A stretch of 64,000 bases of DNA from Kalaharituber pfeilii (lineage: Eukaryota; Ascomycota; Pezizomycetes; Pezizales; Pezizaceae), in assembly GCA_015179045.1 (NCBI GenBank), contig WHUZ01000060.1, forward strand, positions 124,001 to 188,000, read 5' to 3'. Numbering within the stretch: position 1 is the first letter of the stretch; every line of letters begins with the position of its first letter. Made by a program: the position numbers and the translations under genes. Of the stretch, positions 1 through 10,628 are shown piece by piece. The notes below the pieces were generated by a model that made no database searches, was not told where the DNA came from, and saw only the letters and a program-made list of their open reading frames with translations.

Positions 1-430
1 TGTCCCATCTCCCCATCCAACCCACCCCCATCTCCTCACAGTCCATCGCCGTCCCACCAGCTGCAGCCTTACCCCCCCCGCGACCCCTCCGACAACGCCT
101 CCAGCAGACGCAACAGCTTCCTGTATGCCCTTTTCGCATGCTCTTCTCGCACACCATTCTCGCACCACTCCTTCCACCGTAAGTTCTGGCACTCCCTCTT
201 CTGAACTGCCCCCGCCCTCCCATCATTGTACACCCGCTTGATCACACTGCCTCTCAATTGCTGCCATATCCACTACCTCAATTGTACCCCCGCTTCAGCA
301 GCTGTAGCAGCATCTCGTTCGCACCCGCGCCGTGCTTGACAACCTAGTCCCACCACACCAGTCCCTCCATCCAATTGTCTCGGCACTTCGGCAGCCCCTC
401 GCATAGGTAGCCACCTTTTCCTGGATAATG
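1..430 (+). repeat. S-repeat, partial (pyrimidine-rich dispersed repeat)
   Basis: A pyrimidine-rich tract built from degenerate CTCC/ACAGC words runs through this block with no convincing gene. Similar tracts with shared flanking words recur at about 8100-8910, 10925-11640, 12690-13010, 20450-21400, 30722-31530, 34870-35730 and, reversed, 60219-60650. This copy is cut by the window start. It lacks the purine runs and codon pattern of a gene, so the short open frames in it are treated as chance. Confidence 0.5.
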
Positions 431-1382
431 CAATCACTTCTTTGTAGGTCGACTACACCCATGTTGTTTTTTCTTATAATTTTTCTGCTTCATATAGCAG
501 TTTATCAGTTTCTTTATCTGCATTTGACGCTTTATATTTACCGATGACCTCTTTTTCTTGTAACTAATTGGTTTGTACATGGGGCTTAAGACGGGATTAG
601 GTCTTTAAATTAAATATGATCGCTGGAGGAATGTATGAATATCGAGATAGAATAAGAAGGTTTATTTGCATTCACTCAATTATTGGGAACTCTCTACTCT
701 TTCCCTCTACATCATTCGACGCTCAACAGCCTCCTTTTTATCTTTCCCTTGTCATCCCCCTTGGCTACATGTTAATCGTGTTCTGCAGAACTATCCTCGT
801 AAAAGGGTCTGCTGGATTATTGTTCCCTGGTATTCCCTATCTGCAGTGCACGTTCTTGGACAGTTGTAGAGGATTCTAGCATGTTTGATGAAGTGGTCGG
901 AGGTTCAGGAGAAGGTCTGGTTCCCTTTCGCCGGTGCATGATGTTGTTCTGGTTCGGGGTTCGTCGAGATTGATGTCCGGAAGTTCTCGAACAATTGATC
1001 GTGTACCACATTACAGATCGATGAGGACTTCCGTTTCAGGAAGGCGTTTGAAAGTCTCTTTGATTTTGGGCTGTTGTGTATCAGAATATCAGTCCACAAT
1101 ACATATCTCGTGCTGCCAACCAGTGGGGCCGAACATATGGTGAATCTGAGGCAGAGGGGCGAAAATGAATTCATTGGTGCGGAGTGAATCCTCTTCTAAA
1201 AAACCCGAAGGGATGGCAGTGTTCATCTGATTGCTCCTTGGTGGGACCAGTCGTTATTCGCCTTTCGGGATTTTTGTGTATTCCTAACTAGGTATTCGAG
1301 GCACCTTGACCCTCAAGCTTGGATATTAACTGGGCAGGTTGCTTTTGCTTAGTAATCAATCAATAGTGCATACTGTTGCTTA
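431..1382. repeat. Array spacer, duplicated at 21240-22680
   Basis: No gene is supported here. From about 560 to 1300 the sequence parallels 21330-22680, with words such as GGTTTATTTGCATTCACTC and GGTTCCCTTTCGCCGG in the same order. It is part of the spacer that precedes the 3' end of an ankyrin-gene copy (ANK1 here, ANK4 at the other site). Short open frames on both strands are not conserved between the two copies. Confidence 0.6.
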
Positions 1383-3192
1383 CCTATTAGTGACCGAGCA
1401 CCTATTAGTGACCGATCTCTTGGCACTCCTCCTCGTACAACTTCTACATGCAATATCTTCAGCTTCAGGCATGCTAGCAACATGAGGTAAATTGCAGAAT
1501 ATACAGCAGGTGCACCTGAATATTTGGAGGTTATTTGATAGCCATACTATATATACATCTTTTGTAATTCAATGATATGCAGAGAAAGTATAGCATTCTA
1601 CCCCCCCCTTACATAGCAAAGAATAGCATACCCTAAATATTATATGACTCTCCTCAACTATAGCTTTTCACACTCTCAAGTGGCTATAGGAGAAGATAGC
1701 TAACTTAAATGGTGATAGGATAAGGCTGCTCTGAATTTCGGTAGCCTCAAAGCAGTCACTAAAATGGCCGAAAATGCCGGAAGTGCCAAAACTTCCAATA
1801 TGCTCTTCTATTACTTGCAACAAGCAACTACATATACTAAAAATAACAGGATTAATAGTTATAAGACTACTCTTATGATTACGATAGTATGTAATATAAT
1901 TGGGAGTGTTGGCTACTAGGAAAACATCCTCAAGAATAGTATAGTATATTTCAGGACTGATAGTATTAATTGCTAGGAAAAATACTCTTATGAGTGCGAC
2001 AGCCTCTAGTAGGATAATAGGATTGGTAGACCTGATAGGTATCTATACCAACGATAGTATATAGCTGCAGAATTAGCTAGTATAGAATTACCCTGAGGGC
2101 TATAATAGCATATATCTAACTGATAGGATTAGTTGATGAAATGAACTTCTTACTATATCAACATTGATAGCATATACCATAGTTGATAGAGGAGGTAAGA
2201 GTAATAGTATTACTACCATGTACATCTATATAGAATGATATAGGGAGCAATACTAACAAAAATTTAGTATTTCTTATAGTAATATAATAAGCGGAATTGT
2301 ATCTGGATATATACTATCCTATAATGACCTCCTAGGTATAATTAGCTGCAAGAACTTCTGTCAGGGTGGTTATAGTCTTGTTATAGGTTCACCACAACCA
2401 TACGGTGGGCAGTCAGTGGATGCATATATGCAAGTCATATATGAGCTGACAGTACTAGCGATGGTGCTGGTGACAGTGCCGGCGCTAGCATCGCAGTCAC
2501 ATAAATGAGTACTATATGAGCTACGCAGAGGACTAGCATATGTAGAGCACTCAGGACAAGGTCTATAGAAAGTAATGGTACTCAGATATTGAAGTAGCAG
2601 CAATTGGTATAAATTTGTGCTTGCTGATAGAATATAGCAATTAAAGAATTAGTTCATCATATATCTACTACTTTAGTTATATAAAACACTATTGATTATA
2701 TCAAGAGTATAGAAATGCTGCTTTTAGAGTGGTATATTGGTTGCAGTGGAGTATATTATGTGTGTAGCAGGACATACTAGCAGCTTTAGCACTTCCGGCA
2801 CTTTCAGATATTTTGGTAACTGCTTTTGAGGCTACAGAAATTCACAGTGACTTATCCTACCATCATTTAGGTGAGCTACCCTTCTTCTATAGTCACTTGA
2901 GAGTACGAAGAGCTATAGTTGAGGATAGTCATATAGTATTTAGTATATGCTATCCTTTGCTATGCAAGGGGGGGTAGAATGCTATACTTTCTCTGCATAT
3001 CATTGAATTACAAAACGTGTATATATAGTATGGCCATCAAATATCCTCCAAATGTCCAGGCATGCCTGCTGTATATTCTGCAATTTACCTCATGTTGCTA
3101 GCATGCCTGACGCTGAAGATATTGCATGTGGAAGTTGTACGAGGAGGAGTGCCAAGAAATCGGTCAATAATAGGTGCTCGGTCACTAATAGG
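1383..3192. mobile_element. TA-flanked DNA element with about 430-bp terminal inverted repeats
   Basis: The ends are mutually inverted: the left begins CCTATTAGTGACCGAGCACC and the right ends with its reverse complement bar one mismatch. Inverted similarity continues inward for about 420-440 bp on each side (roughly 1383-1805 and 2765-3192). A TA dinucleotide flanks both ends (1381-1382 and 3193-3194), as in Tc1/mariner/pogo insertions. The word CTATTAGTGACCGA is directly repeated within each terminus. The 950-bp interior is AT-rich and has no transposase-sized frame, so the element is probably non-autonomous. Flanks on both sides belong to the array spacer, so it inserted into it. Confidence 0.85.
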
Positions 3193-3529
3193 TAAGCGAC
3201 AGTAGTTCCTTGTCGGCTGATGTTATAGCTAGATGGGGTAGTTTGGCTCTAGTGTGTCATTTCTGGGGGCCTTTGATGCCCTTCGCCTCTTGTGAGGCTG
3301 TGCTTGTTTATTTTCTTGTAGGAGGCTTTGATCTCTTCAGGCGAATATCGTACAGCCTAGTAACTGGTCCGCACTCTAAGGGTTGGAGATCGCTTTGTAT
3401 TTCCCATGCTCGGCGGTGCGCTATATGTCCTGTTAGGAATTTCGCATGCCTCCCGGCTCATAACCTGTAAATAATCGAGATAAATATTTTGGATAAGGAG
3501 GCGCTCTGTATGTTCGGAATGGTTCTATC
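3193..3529. repeat. Array spacer, continuation
   Basis: This resumes the spacer interrupted by the TA element and parallels 22690-23030 (shared words include TATTTTCTTGTAG and GAGATCGCTT). No gene is seen. It ends in GAATGGTTCTATC (3517-3529), the left target-site duplication of the LINE insertion that follows. Confidence 0.6.
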
Positions 3530-3885
3530 TTTTTTTTTTTTTTTTTTTTTTTTAATATCAATAATCGCGTGCCGCCCAGTGGGCTATGGCGATGTTTAAA
3601 TTAACTGAAAGAAAAAGAAAAAACCTCAACTAGATACATGTGGATCCCGCGGTGAGCCTACGTGCTGCGGGACGAAACCTTCTTCAGAGTGCCAGTCTCT
3701 CCATCCTACTTCCGTCCCCTGTCCCATTCATACTGGCCCACTCTCATCCAACGTCCTCCCAGTCTCACTTTCTCCACCTCGATCGGCTTCTCCAAGTATA
3801 CGACCACCGAACTGGTCTTCTTTCCCTCCTCGACCAGTCTTGCCTTATTCCTGAGCCAGCGTACCCCTACCGTCTTCCCTATCTT
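3530..3885 (-). mobile_element. LINE family A, ORF1-only element, 5'-truncated
   Basis: Read on the minus strand this is the 3' part of a LINE ORF1 ending in codons for DRGRK and a TAG stop, then about 100 bp of 3' UTR, the family-A tail hairpin (GCCATAGCCCACTGGGCGGC) and poly(A), which appears as poly(T) from 3530. The target site is duplicated as GAATGGTTCTATC (3517-3529) and GAATGCTTCTATC (3886-3898). The same ORF1-to-tail junction without ORF2 is found in the longer copy at 38999-40277. No intact protein is made here. Confidence 0.85.
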
Positions 3886-3898
3886 GAATGCTTCTATC

Positions 3899-4437
3899 GA
3901 TCTATCTACTGTACATACTGTTCCGTGCTCTTTTATATCTGTTACTCCCCGTTTTTAACTACAAAGAAAGAACATTCTGAACTGCAATAAGAAATACCGT
4001 TTTTAACTACTTTGGCACCTTGGTTTTTTTGCCGCTGAGGAGCATCCTTGGTTGTATGCAGCGAACTTAGTACTAGTAGTTAGCTACTGTTGTAACCACC
4101 CTAAGTAATGGTATATATTGGTATCGTTCAAAAGATTGCGATATCTTCTCCAGCTTCGACTTTAAGCTGTTCACTTCATTCCGCCCCAGGGGACCCATGA
4201 GGCTACCCTGTTTAGATGTATATACTATGATACAGGGTATCTCCCTAGGAAAGAAATAGGACAAAACCAAAGCACATTATGGGGAGAAAAAAATAAAAAA
4301 GGATACATTATTGTCAGGATACAAAGGCCTCGGAAAGTAACCAGCATCAAGATGTAAATTAAAACAGCATTTTCCCAGGGTTCCTATTGAAGAATAATCA
4401 CAATTTCCCTGGTGGAGGAGTTTTCCGGGCCTGCTCT
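3899..4437 (-). other. Spacer and conserved 3' flank of ANK1
   Basis: No gene is seen. After the LINE insertion the spacer resumes, parallel to 23030-23560. From about 4260 to 4430 it contains the 3' flank shared by most array copies: minus-strand TTACATCTTG followed by CTGGTTA-type and CTTTC-rich words, seen also beside ANK2, ANK4, ANK5, ANK7, ANK8, ANK9 and ANK10. It probably contains the 3' UTR and polyadenylation region. Confidence 0.5.
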
Positions 4438-6840
4438 TCAGGGGAAAAGTTGCGACCAAAGATATATCGCCGCCTCAAGACAACCTTGGTGCATTGCCAT
4501 ATCGTAAGGTGTTCTTCCGTACTTATCCTTGATGTTTGGAGATGCGCCATGCTCAAGTAATATTTTTGTAAGCGTGAGAGAGGGGATGCTATGGTAGCGT
4601 TGTGCCCAGACGCTATGGTGGAGCGGGGTAAGGCCTTTCAAATCACCTTTGTTGATGAGCTTGTACGCTCCTCGCTTCAGGATTTCAGTCAACATCTCTG
4701 GATCCCTCCCTTGAACCACACAATGTACTACTGTCCAGTGGGCATTGTCATGTGCAAAAAGATCTGCCCCCTTCTCAATCAAGAGTCTTGCGATTGCTGA
4801 TCTGCCTTTGGATACTGCCCAGAGCAAAGGTGTCTTGCTTGAAAGACCATATCGGCCCTCGATGTCTGCACCCATCGCAATCAATATTCGTATCACAGTT
4901 ATGCTGCCATTATCAAGTGCCTTATATATGTGCCCAGTGAGATCAGTTGGAAGAGTAATCGAAGTTATCAGTTTCTCACTTGCTCCTCTCTCCAACAGTA
5001 ATTTGCAAATGTCTTCATGGCACGTACATACAGCATGAGCAAGTGGTGTTCGGCCTCCTGAATCCTTCTCCTCTATATCTGCTCCTAAAGCAAGCAGAAT
5101 TCGAATGATATTCTCATTATGCTTCCAAATAGCATCATGAATTACCCCCTTCATACTTGCTCCTTTTTCCAAGAGTAATTCACAGATGCTTTGATGACCC
5201 ATATATGCAGCACGAAACAGTGGTGTTTGGCCTTCTGAATCCCTCTCTTCTATATCTGTTCCTAAAGCAAGCAGAATTCGAATGGCATTCTCATTACCCT
5301 CGCAAATAGCATTATGAATTACTCCCTTCATACTTGCTCCTCTCTCCAAGAGTAATTTGCAGATGCTTTGATGACCCATATATGCGGCGAGTGTGAGTGG
5401 TGTTCGGCCTTCCGAATCCCTCCTCTCTATATCTTTTCCAAGATCAAGGAGAGTTCGAATAACAATCTCATTCCCCTTATGTATGGCGTAGTGGATGCCC
5501 TTCAGAGAAGACCATTTGAAACTCAATTTTTGGTGTAATCTGTAGCGATCAGCAGCTGAATGAAGTGGAACGTCAGCTTCGTAGGGTTGTGAGTTCCAGA
5601 GATCAGATAAGCAAATAGGTAGCACCATCACTGAGATCTCCGAGATTGAGAGATCACCCAAGCTCATGTCCGAAAGCATTGACCAGCTGCAACCCCTTGC
5701 TGAGCTACTGTTAGAGAATGCAGAGTAAGAATCATCACTTATGCCCCACCTCTTGATTCGCTTATAAGGCCTTGAACCTCTCAGTTCATCCACATATGAT
5801 GATAGCATGGATCGTATGGATCGCAAGGATAATATGCTACGAGATGTTGCTGCTGTTGCGAACGATGCAGCATCATCATTATCATTGGGGAACTTCTCAG
5901 ATTGCATGGGTCGCAAGGATAATTTGCTAAGAGATGTTGCTGCTGTTCTGAACGACGCAGTGTCGTCATGATCATTGCAGATGTTGTCAGACTGCATGGA
6001 TCGTATGTGAACAGATGTTGCTGCTGTTCTGAACGACACGGCGTCATCATTATCGTTGGGGGCCTGGTCATCCTTCATTGCGGATAATGGCATCTCCAAA
6101 TTGTCTTTCCCAGGTAGTATGCTTATAGCCTTAGATTGATTATATGATTTCGACCCAATTTCATCGCGTATTGGAGCATCATGACGGCTGAGAAGGTCTC
6201 GCAGCTGGATTGAGATTGCATCAACTACTTCTTCCAATTTTCCAAGGCGTTCAGAAGCCTCTGCTGTAGTATGGCTGCGCACAGAGATTAGCTTTTCTGC
6301 ACCTCCAAAAGGACGTTAATGGTATTAGGATAATGCTCTAGGGCTCTCAATTTACCATTGGATAATACCCAACATCAGGCTTAAACTCAACTTGTGCCGT
6401 TGCAAGTCCTCAATAAAGACTGTAACTTCTGTTTCTTTCCACATTGCCCATTTAATTCTCTCAAACAAAAGGCTTGTTTTCTTTGCTGGGGGTTGCACGC
6501 AGTTAGGATCATTACCAGTAATCCCTACCACCTCACTCAGATACTTATCCAAGTTGGAAGCAATCAAAACACATCCACTCAAAGTTGTAACCAGGTGATG
6601 AATAGACAACATCTTTAATCTGCTTTGGTTTGGAACCTGACTTGTCCCAAGAATAAGCAGCTGAACCTGGCAGAAGATGGCATTCATATCTTGCATTTCT
6701 TCCATGAGGCGGTTAATTGATTCTGGTGCCTGTTTTGCTCGCACACTGCACTGATAAAGATCCCTCAGCATACTTATAATCTTTGCTGAGATTGCAACGA
6801 GACCAGCAATTGATGTGGCTATAGATAAGGGATCGGACAT
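4438..6840 (-). CDS. ANK1: PigL_N/HeLo-like domain, repeat linker, ankyrin repeats
   Basis: Two exons, 6840-6356 and 6274-4438, with an 81-nt intron (donor CAATG/GTAAAT, branch point GCTAATC, acceptor GCGCAG/C), give 773 residues. Residues 1-161 form the fungal NLR-type N-domain (hydrophobic start MSDPLSIATSIAGLV, end LMLGIIQ). A charged helical segment follows, then a linker at about 234-315 with three copies of a DDxxSFxTAATS module 27-30 residues apart. Next comes a conserved hinge (SDMSLGDLSISEIS) and, from about 421, ankyrin repeats. Three 59-residue ankyrin pairs (177-bp DNA repeats) precede the fixed tail. The start is fixed by conservation across the paralogs. A one-base insertion near 4445 (CTTTTCCCC against CTTTCACC elsewhere) ends the protein at QLFP, about 20 residues early. 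By analogy with fungal NLR relatives it may be a ligand-sensing cell-death protein; this is inference. Confidence 0.85.
4990..5510 (-). repeat. 177-bp tandem repeats encoding ankyrin pairs in ANK1
   Basis: Near-identical words recur at 177-bp spacing; for example AAGCAGAATTCGAAT at about 5092 and 5269, and CTTCATACTTGCTCC at about 5150 and 5327. Each unit encodes one 59-residue ankyrin pair. Paralogs carry one (ANK5, ANK7), two (ANK3, ANK8, ANK9) or three (ANK10) units, which points to unequal crossing over within the gene. Confidence 0.8.
5790..6070 (-). repeat. Linker module repeats in ANK1 (81-90 bp)
   Basis: Three repeats of about 81-90 bp encode (D)DxxSFRTAATSxxxLSLRSM-like modules. Plus-strand traces are the three GATGTTGCTGCTGTT words at about 5840, 5933 and 6014. 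ANK3 also has three copies; ANK7, ANK8, ANK9 and ANK10 have one, and ANK5 has lost nearly all of it. Confidence 0.8.
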
Positions 6841-6990
6841 CGCTTTTGGTATACTAGTTGGACGTATAGGGCAGCTGAGTTGATTTTGGTAGAGGGAAGA
6901 ATTAATTCATAGAATTCCAGCACCGGAGATAGGGAGGCTAGACTGGGCGTGAAGCAACCCTTTAAATGGTGTTTGAACTGTTCCGAACCT
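6841..6990 (-). promoter_or_regulatory. Conserved 5' flank of ANK1
   Basis: Read towards the ATG, the last 50 bases contain CTACCAAAATCAACTCA and AGTATACCAAAAGCG directly before the start codon. The same words precede ANK2 and ANK3. Farther upstream a GAATTAATTC word, a CACCGGTGC-like word and TTCACNCCNGTCTAG-like words recur in most array members. No TATA box stands out. Conservation outside the coding region suggests core promoter and 5' UTR, though recent duplication alone could explain part of it. Confidence 0.5.
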
Positions 6991-7488
6991 GATACCTCTC
7001 ATCATGCGGAAGGCTGATAAGACGAACTCTCGTGGGGCGTCCTCTGCAGACCAACCAGCTACTAATCCTACAAAACCTACCTATTCCTTACCAAGACAAA
7101 TGCCGCCTTGCATCATCCCTGCCTTGCCTAGTAGAGTAGGCAGGCATTCCATTGTCTTGGATGTGTCCTGCTGCTAAAGAGTAGTTGGTTCATACTACTA
7201 GTAAGGCTGAAGGCAAACAGTTCTGCGATTTGCGGGCTGCAGCAGGGTAGAGTCGACTATTGATTCTTCATTTTATAAGCTAATGCAGAACCCATGATCG
7301 GCAGGCAGTACAGCGATGTCATCTGCAGCTATGTAGTTCCACTAGATATGGGTCGGGCATCCCATTCTAGGATGTAACATTATCACTACTTAAATGTAGG
7401 TCTTGTATGTTCACTTGGCGGCAGTCAAACTGTTTAATATTTTAGTAATTCCACACGTTTTCGGGAAGCACAGAATGTGTCGAAAGTA

Positions 7489-7659
7489 CAGTCAAACCTC
7501 CAATATTGTATCCTCAATAACTGGATATCCAGTATTTTTGGATGGAGCCTCCGCCCTCAAATTTACTTCTCCCTTATAAGGTGACCTCTATAAGTGGATA
7601 GTTAGCCATATTGGATAAAGGTTGCGCCCCGAGCTGATCCAATATGAGAGGCTCGACTG
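7489..7659. mobile_element. pogo-like MITE upstream of ANK1
   Basis: A 171-bp element flanked by TA on both sides. Its ends are inverted: left ACAGTCAAACCTCCAATATT-like start (from 7488), right reading AATATGAGAGGCTCGACTG. This matches the CAGTCGAACCTCT-type termini of pogo/Tigger elements. Copies sit at the same distance upstream of ANK2 (10093-10260) and ANK3 (17882-18118), so the insertion predates the gene duplications. Confidence 0.75.
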
Positions 7660-7689
7660 TATAGAGAATGTTCTGGGCCATTCGCCCTG

Positions 7690-9363
7690 TGAGGCCATAA
7701 CCTACGCGATCACTCAACCAACAATCATCACTCAATGCCCGTCACAGGCATAGCGGCCAATATATACATGAGCGACCCAACACGTATTACACAGTAAAGA
7801 GTCTGAATTGTGGAGACTCAGAGCAAGTGGCGAGAGCGCTCAGAGGTAGGATGGTAGTACGAGTAGGAGCAGCCTGCGCGGCAGTACGTTCGACTCACCA
7901 ATGTCAGCAATTCACAAACAGTTTGAACTAAATATTCATCAACATGTCGCATGGCCGAACAATTCAGTAATATGATGACGATACAGCGATGTGACGAATT
8001 GCTGAATGAGTTGGCCGTTTAAGGCACACTGGAAGACATGATAAAGTGCCAAAAGTCCATTGCAACTCTTATTGAGCAGAATTAACAACATGTTGCGCTG
8101 GTCCCACTAGATTATACTATTCATATGGAGCTGGAGCATTAAAGTCCATATGTCAGAAAGATGCTGTACAACCCTCATCGGAGCTCGAAAAGGGATTTAA
8201 GCCTGGGCTCTCAATTCAATCTCTCTCCATTGCCTCTTGTTGTAACCTTTATCACCAGACAAACCACTTCTCCAAGCTCAAGACAGTGCGCAACCCCCTT
8301 GTCCTATCCCATGGCCCACCATCCCACCTCACACCCCCCTCGTCCCACTGCCCTTCCGCAAGCCTCTCTGATAGTCCTTCCGATGACCGACCACCCTTAC
8401 AGCGGCCTCCGACAGCGGCCTCCGACAGCGCCGACGGTAACCGCGATAGCCCCGAGAGCAGCCTCTCCGGCAGCACCAACCCCCGCAGTGGCGTTCATCC
8501 AGCCGCTCCAACAGCCGCTCATATAGCCCTGCCAGTAGTCCCCCAACAGCCGCTCCACTGCCTCTCCGCCGCAGTATTTTCCTCCTGGGTAGATTGCACT
8601 ACTCCCCACGTGCTTGTTTCTTTTCCTTTTTTTTTTTCATTTGTCTGTTGTTTGCATTCATACCTCTGGCATCTTTATGATTAAACGCTGGGTAGTGGGG
8701 TGTAGGTATATGAGTGTTATGGGCCCATGGGGTATTCAGGCAGACCAGGTTTATAATATGGTGCGAGGAGGAAACTTGACTGAGTTGGACGTGAATTCCA
8801 AAGCAAGAGATGCTGTTCCTTTGAAAAGCAAGCCAATAACTTGTGTGTACACGAGCGTTGTGAGTATAGGCAGATTGAGTTCGAGGCAGAGTGCTCGCTC
8901 GTTTGAATCCTAGTTTTCTTCTTTTTTTCCATTGCTTCTTCCTTTTGTCAATTTTATGCATTGGTGGCGTATTCTTATTTCATCGTTAAGCGATGGTTGG
9001 TGTGTTTGCGTATGGCTTTAATGTCTATGATAAAACCTGCAAAAATCGCTGGTGCTAAGGGGGATGAACTGGCTGGCCGATAGAAGAATGCGAGGAATTA
9101 GTAGGTCATCTACCTCAACAATTCAGTAATCGCTACTGCTATATACCTCAATTAGCAATAAAAATGCCTCCATTTGAACAAAAATCAAGCCATCTTTACC
9201 AGGAGGAAACCAACCATGTTCATAATACTACTACACAGTAATACCGTCAAAGACAGGAAAGCAGGACAATGCATATTACGAAAGGAAAGAGAAACAACAT
9301 AGAGAACGACCAGGGAAAATAACCAGCAAGATGTAAATTAGAAAGGCAATTCCCAAGGAACAA
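7690..9363. repeat. Segmental duplication with 34485-36180; contains an S-repeat
   Basis: From CATAACCTACGCGATCACTC onward this block parallels 34485-36180 to the stop of the next ankyrin copy; the last 270 bp are almost identical. Both blocks link the 5' side of one array unit to the 3' end of the next. An S-repeat occupies about 8100-8910, including a TATGGGCCCATGGGG word and GTGAATTCCAAAGCAAGAG near its end. The last 160 bp are the conserved 3' flank. Open frames here are in pyrimidine-rich repeat and are not taken as genes. Confidence 0.8.
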
Positions 9364-9460
9364 TCAGTACCATTTCGCTGGTGGAGGAGATTTCCGGGCC
9401 TGCTCTTCAGGTTGAAACGAGACCAGCAATTGATGTGGCTAAAGATAAGGGATCGGACAT
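9364..9460 (-). pseudogene. ANK2: collapsed copy, start codon fused to gene end
   Basis: The minus strand opens with ATG and 15 codons identical to the start of ANK3 (MSDPLSLATSIAGLV), then passes without a gap into the final codons of the gene family (CCTGAAGAGCAGGCCCGG and the PPPA-encoding tail). The join is at about 9410-9413 in GTTTCAACCTG, with a few bases of microhomology. The whole body between, about 2 kb in sister copies, is missing. Both flanks are intact family flanks. The remaining frame meets a TGA two codons after the join. Confidence 0.9.
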
Positions 9461-9610
9461 CGCTTTTGGTATACTGGTTGGACGTACCGGCCACTTGAGT
9501 TGATTTTGGTAGAGGGAATGTCAATTAGTTCCGCAGGGAATTAATTCAAGGAATTACGGCACCGGCGACAGCGAGGCTAGACTGGGTGTGAAGCAACCCT
9601 TAAACGGTGT
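9461..9610 (-). promoter_or_regulatory. Conserved 5' flank left beside collapsed ANK2
   Basis: This flank matches the one upstream of ANK3 almost base for base (TTTTGGTATACTGGTTGGAC, GAATTAATTCAAGGAATTAC and the flank beyond). It would now drive only a 17-codon reading frame. Confidence 0.5.
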
Positions 9611-10092
9611 TTAAACTTTTCCAAACCTGATACCTCTCATAATGCGGATGGCTGATAAGACGAACTATCGTGGAGTGTCCCCTACGGACTAGCCAGCTAC
9701 CAATCCTACGAAACCTATCTCTTCGTTACCAAGACAAATGCCGCCTTGCCTCATCCCTGCTTGCCTAGCAGAGTAGGTAGGCACTCCATTGTCTTGGATC
9801 TGTCCAGCTGCTAAAGAGCAGTTGGTTTATTAAGGTTGAAAAGCTGCGCGCTTGCAAACAGTTTCTGTGATTTGCGGGCTGCAGTTGGGGTATAGTCGAC
9901 TATTGATTCTTCATTTTATAAGCTAGTGCAGAATGATTGGCAGCTGTAAAGCAATGTCATGTGCAGCTATGTAGCTCCACTAAATATGGGCCATTCTATG
10001 CAACATTATCACTACTTGGTGGCAGTCAAAGTGTTTAACTTGATTTTAGTAATTCCACACGTTTTCGGGAAGCACAGAATGTGTCGAAAGTA

Positions 10093-10260
10093 CAGTTAAA
10101 CCTCCCATATTTATCCTCTATAACTGGATACCAGTATTATTGGATGGAGCCTTCTCCCGCAAATTTACTTCTCCCTCATGAGGTGCCTCTATAAATGGAT
10201 AGTTAGTCATATTAGATAAAGGTTGCGCCCCGAGCTGATCCAATATGAGAGGCTCGACTG
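10093..10260. mobile_element. pogo-like MITE upstream of ANK2
   Basis: TA-flanked copy of the MITE at 7489-7659, starting CAGTTAAACCTCCCATATT and ending GAGAGGCTCGACTG. It lies about 630 bp 5' of the collapsed gene start, the same offset as in ANK1 and ANK3. Confidence 0.75.
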
Positions 10261-10628
10261 TATAGAGAATGTTCCGGGCCATTCGCCCTGTGAGGCCAGT
10301 CCAATCCATAACCTACGCGATCACTCAACCAACAATCATCACTCAATGCCCGTCACAGGAGGTGAAACGAGTGGGGTACTGTGCTGACGAAAGTTTCTGT
10401 AATTAGGGTGAGAACAGCAATTCGAAAACTTGTGTACAGGAAGAAGTCTAAGTACAGGCAGGAATCCAGTTTACGCCTCGCTCCCCGCCTTCAAAGTTCA
10501 TATTTCCTGATGTGGTAATCTCCAGTCACCTGGTACCCACGACTGGCCACTTTCCCAATTGGGATGCAATGCAAGGTCAACTTGAGTCGCGTATGAGCAC
10601 AAGAGCAAGGCTTATGAGGATAGTTCAC

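Noticed and set aside
7825..7905. A tRNA-like impression (TGGCGAGAGCGCTC and CGTTCGACTCACC as A and B boxes)
   Set aside because: The A box is out of register with the consensus and no acceptor stem can be paired. The same sequence occurs in the duplicated block at about 34625-34700 with changes that do not compensate.
8880..8915. GTTTGAATCC as a Pol III B box at the end of an S-repeat
   Set aside because: No matching A box at the usual distance and no cloverleaf. At most a hint for SINE ancestry, too weak to annotate.
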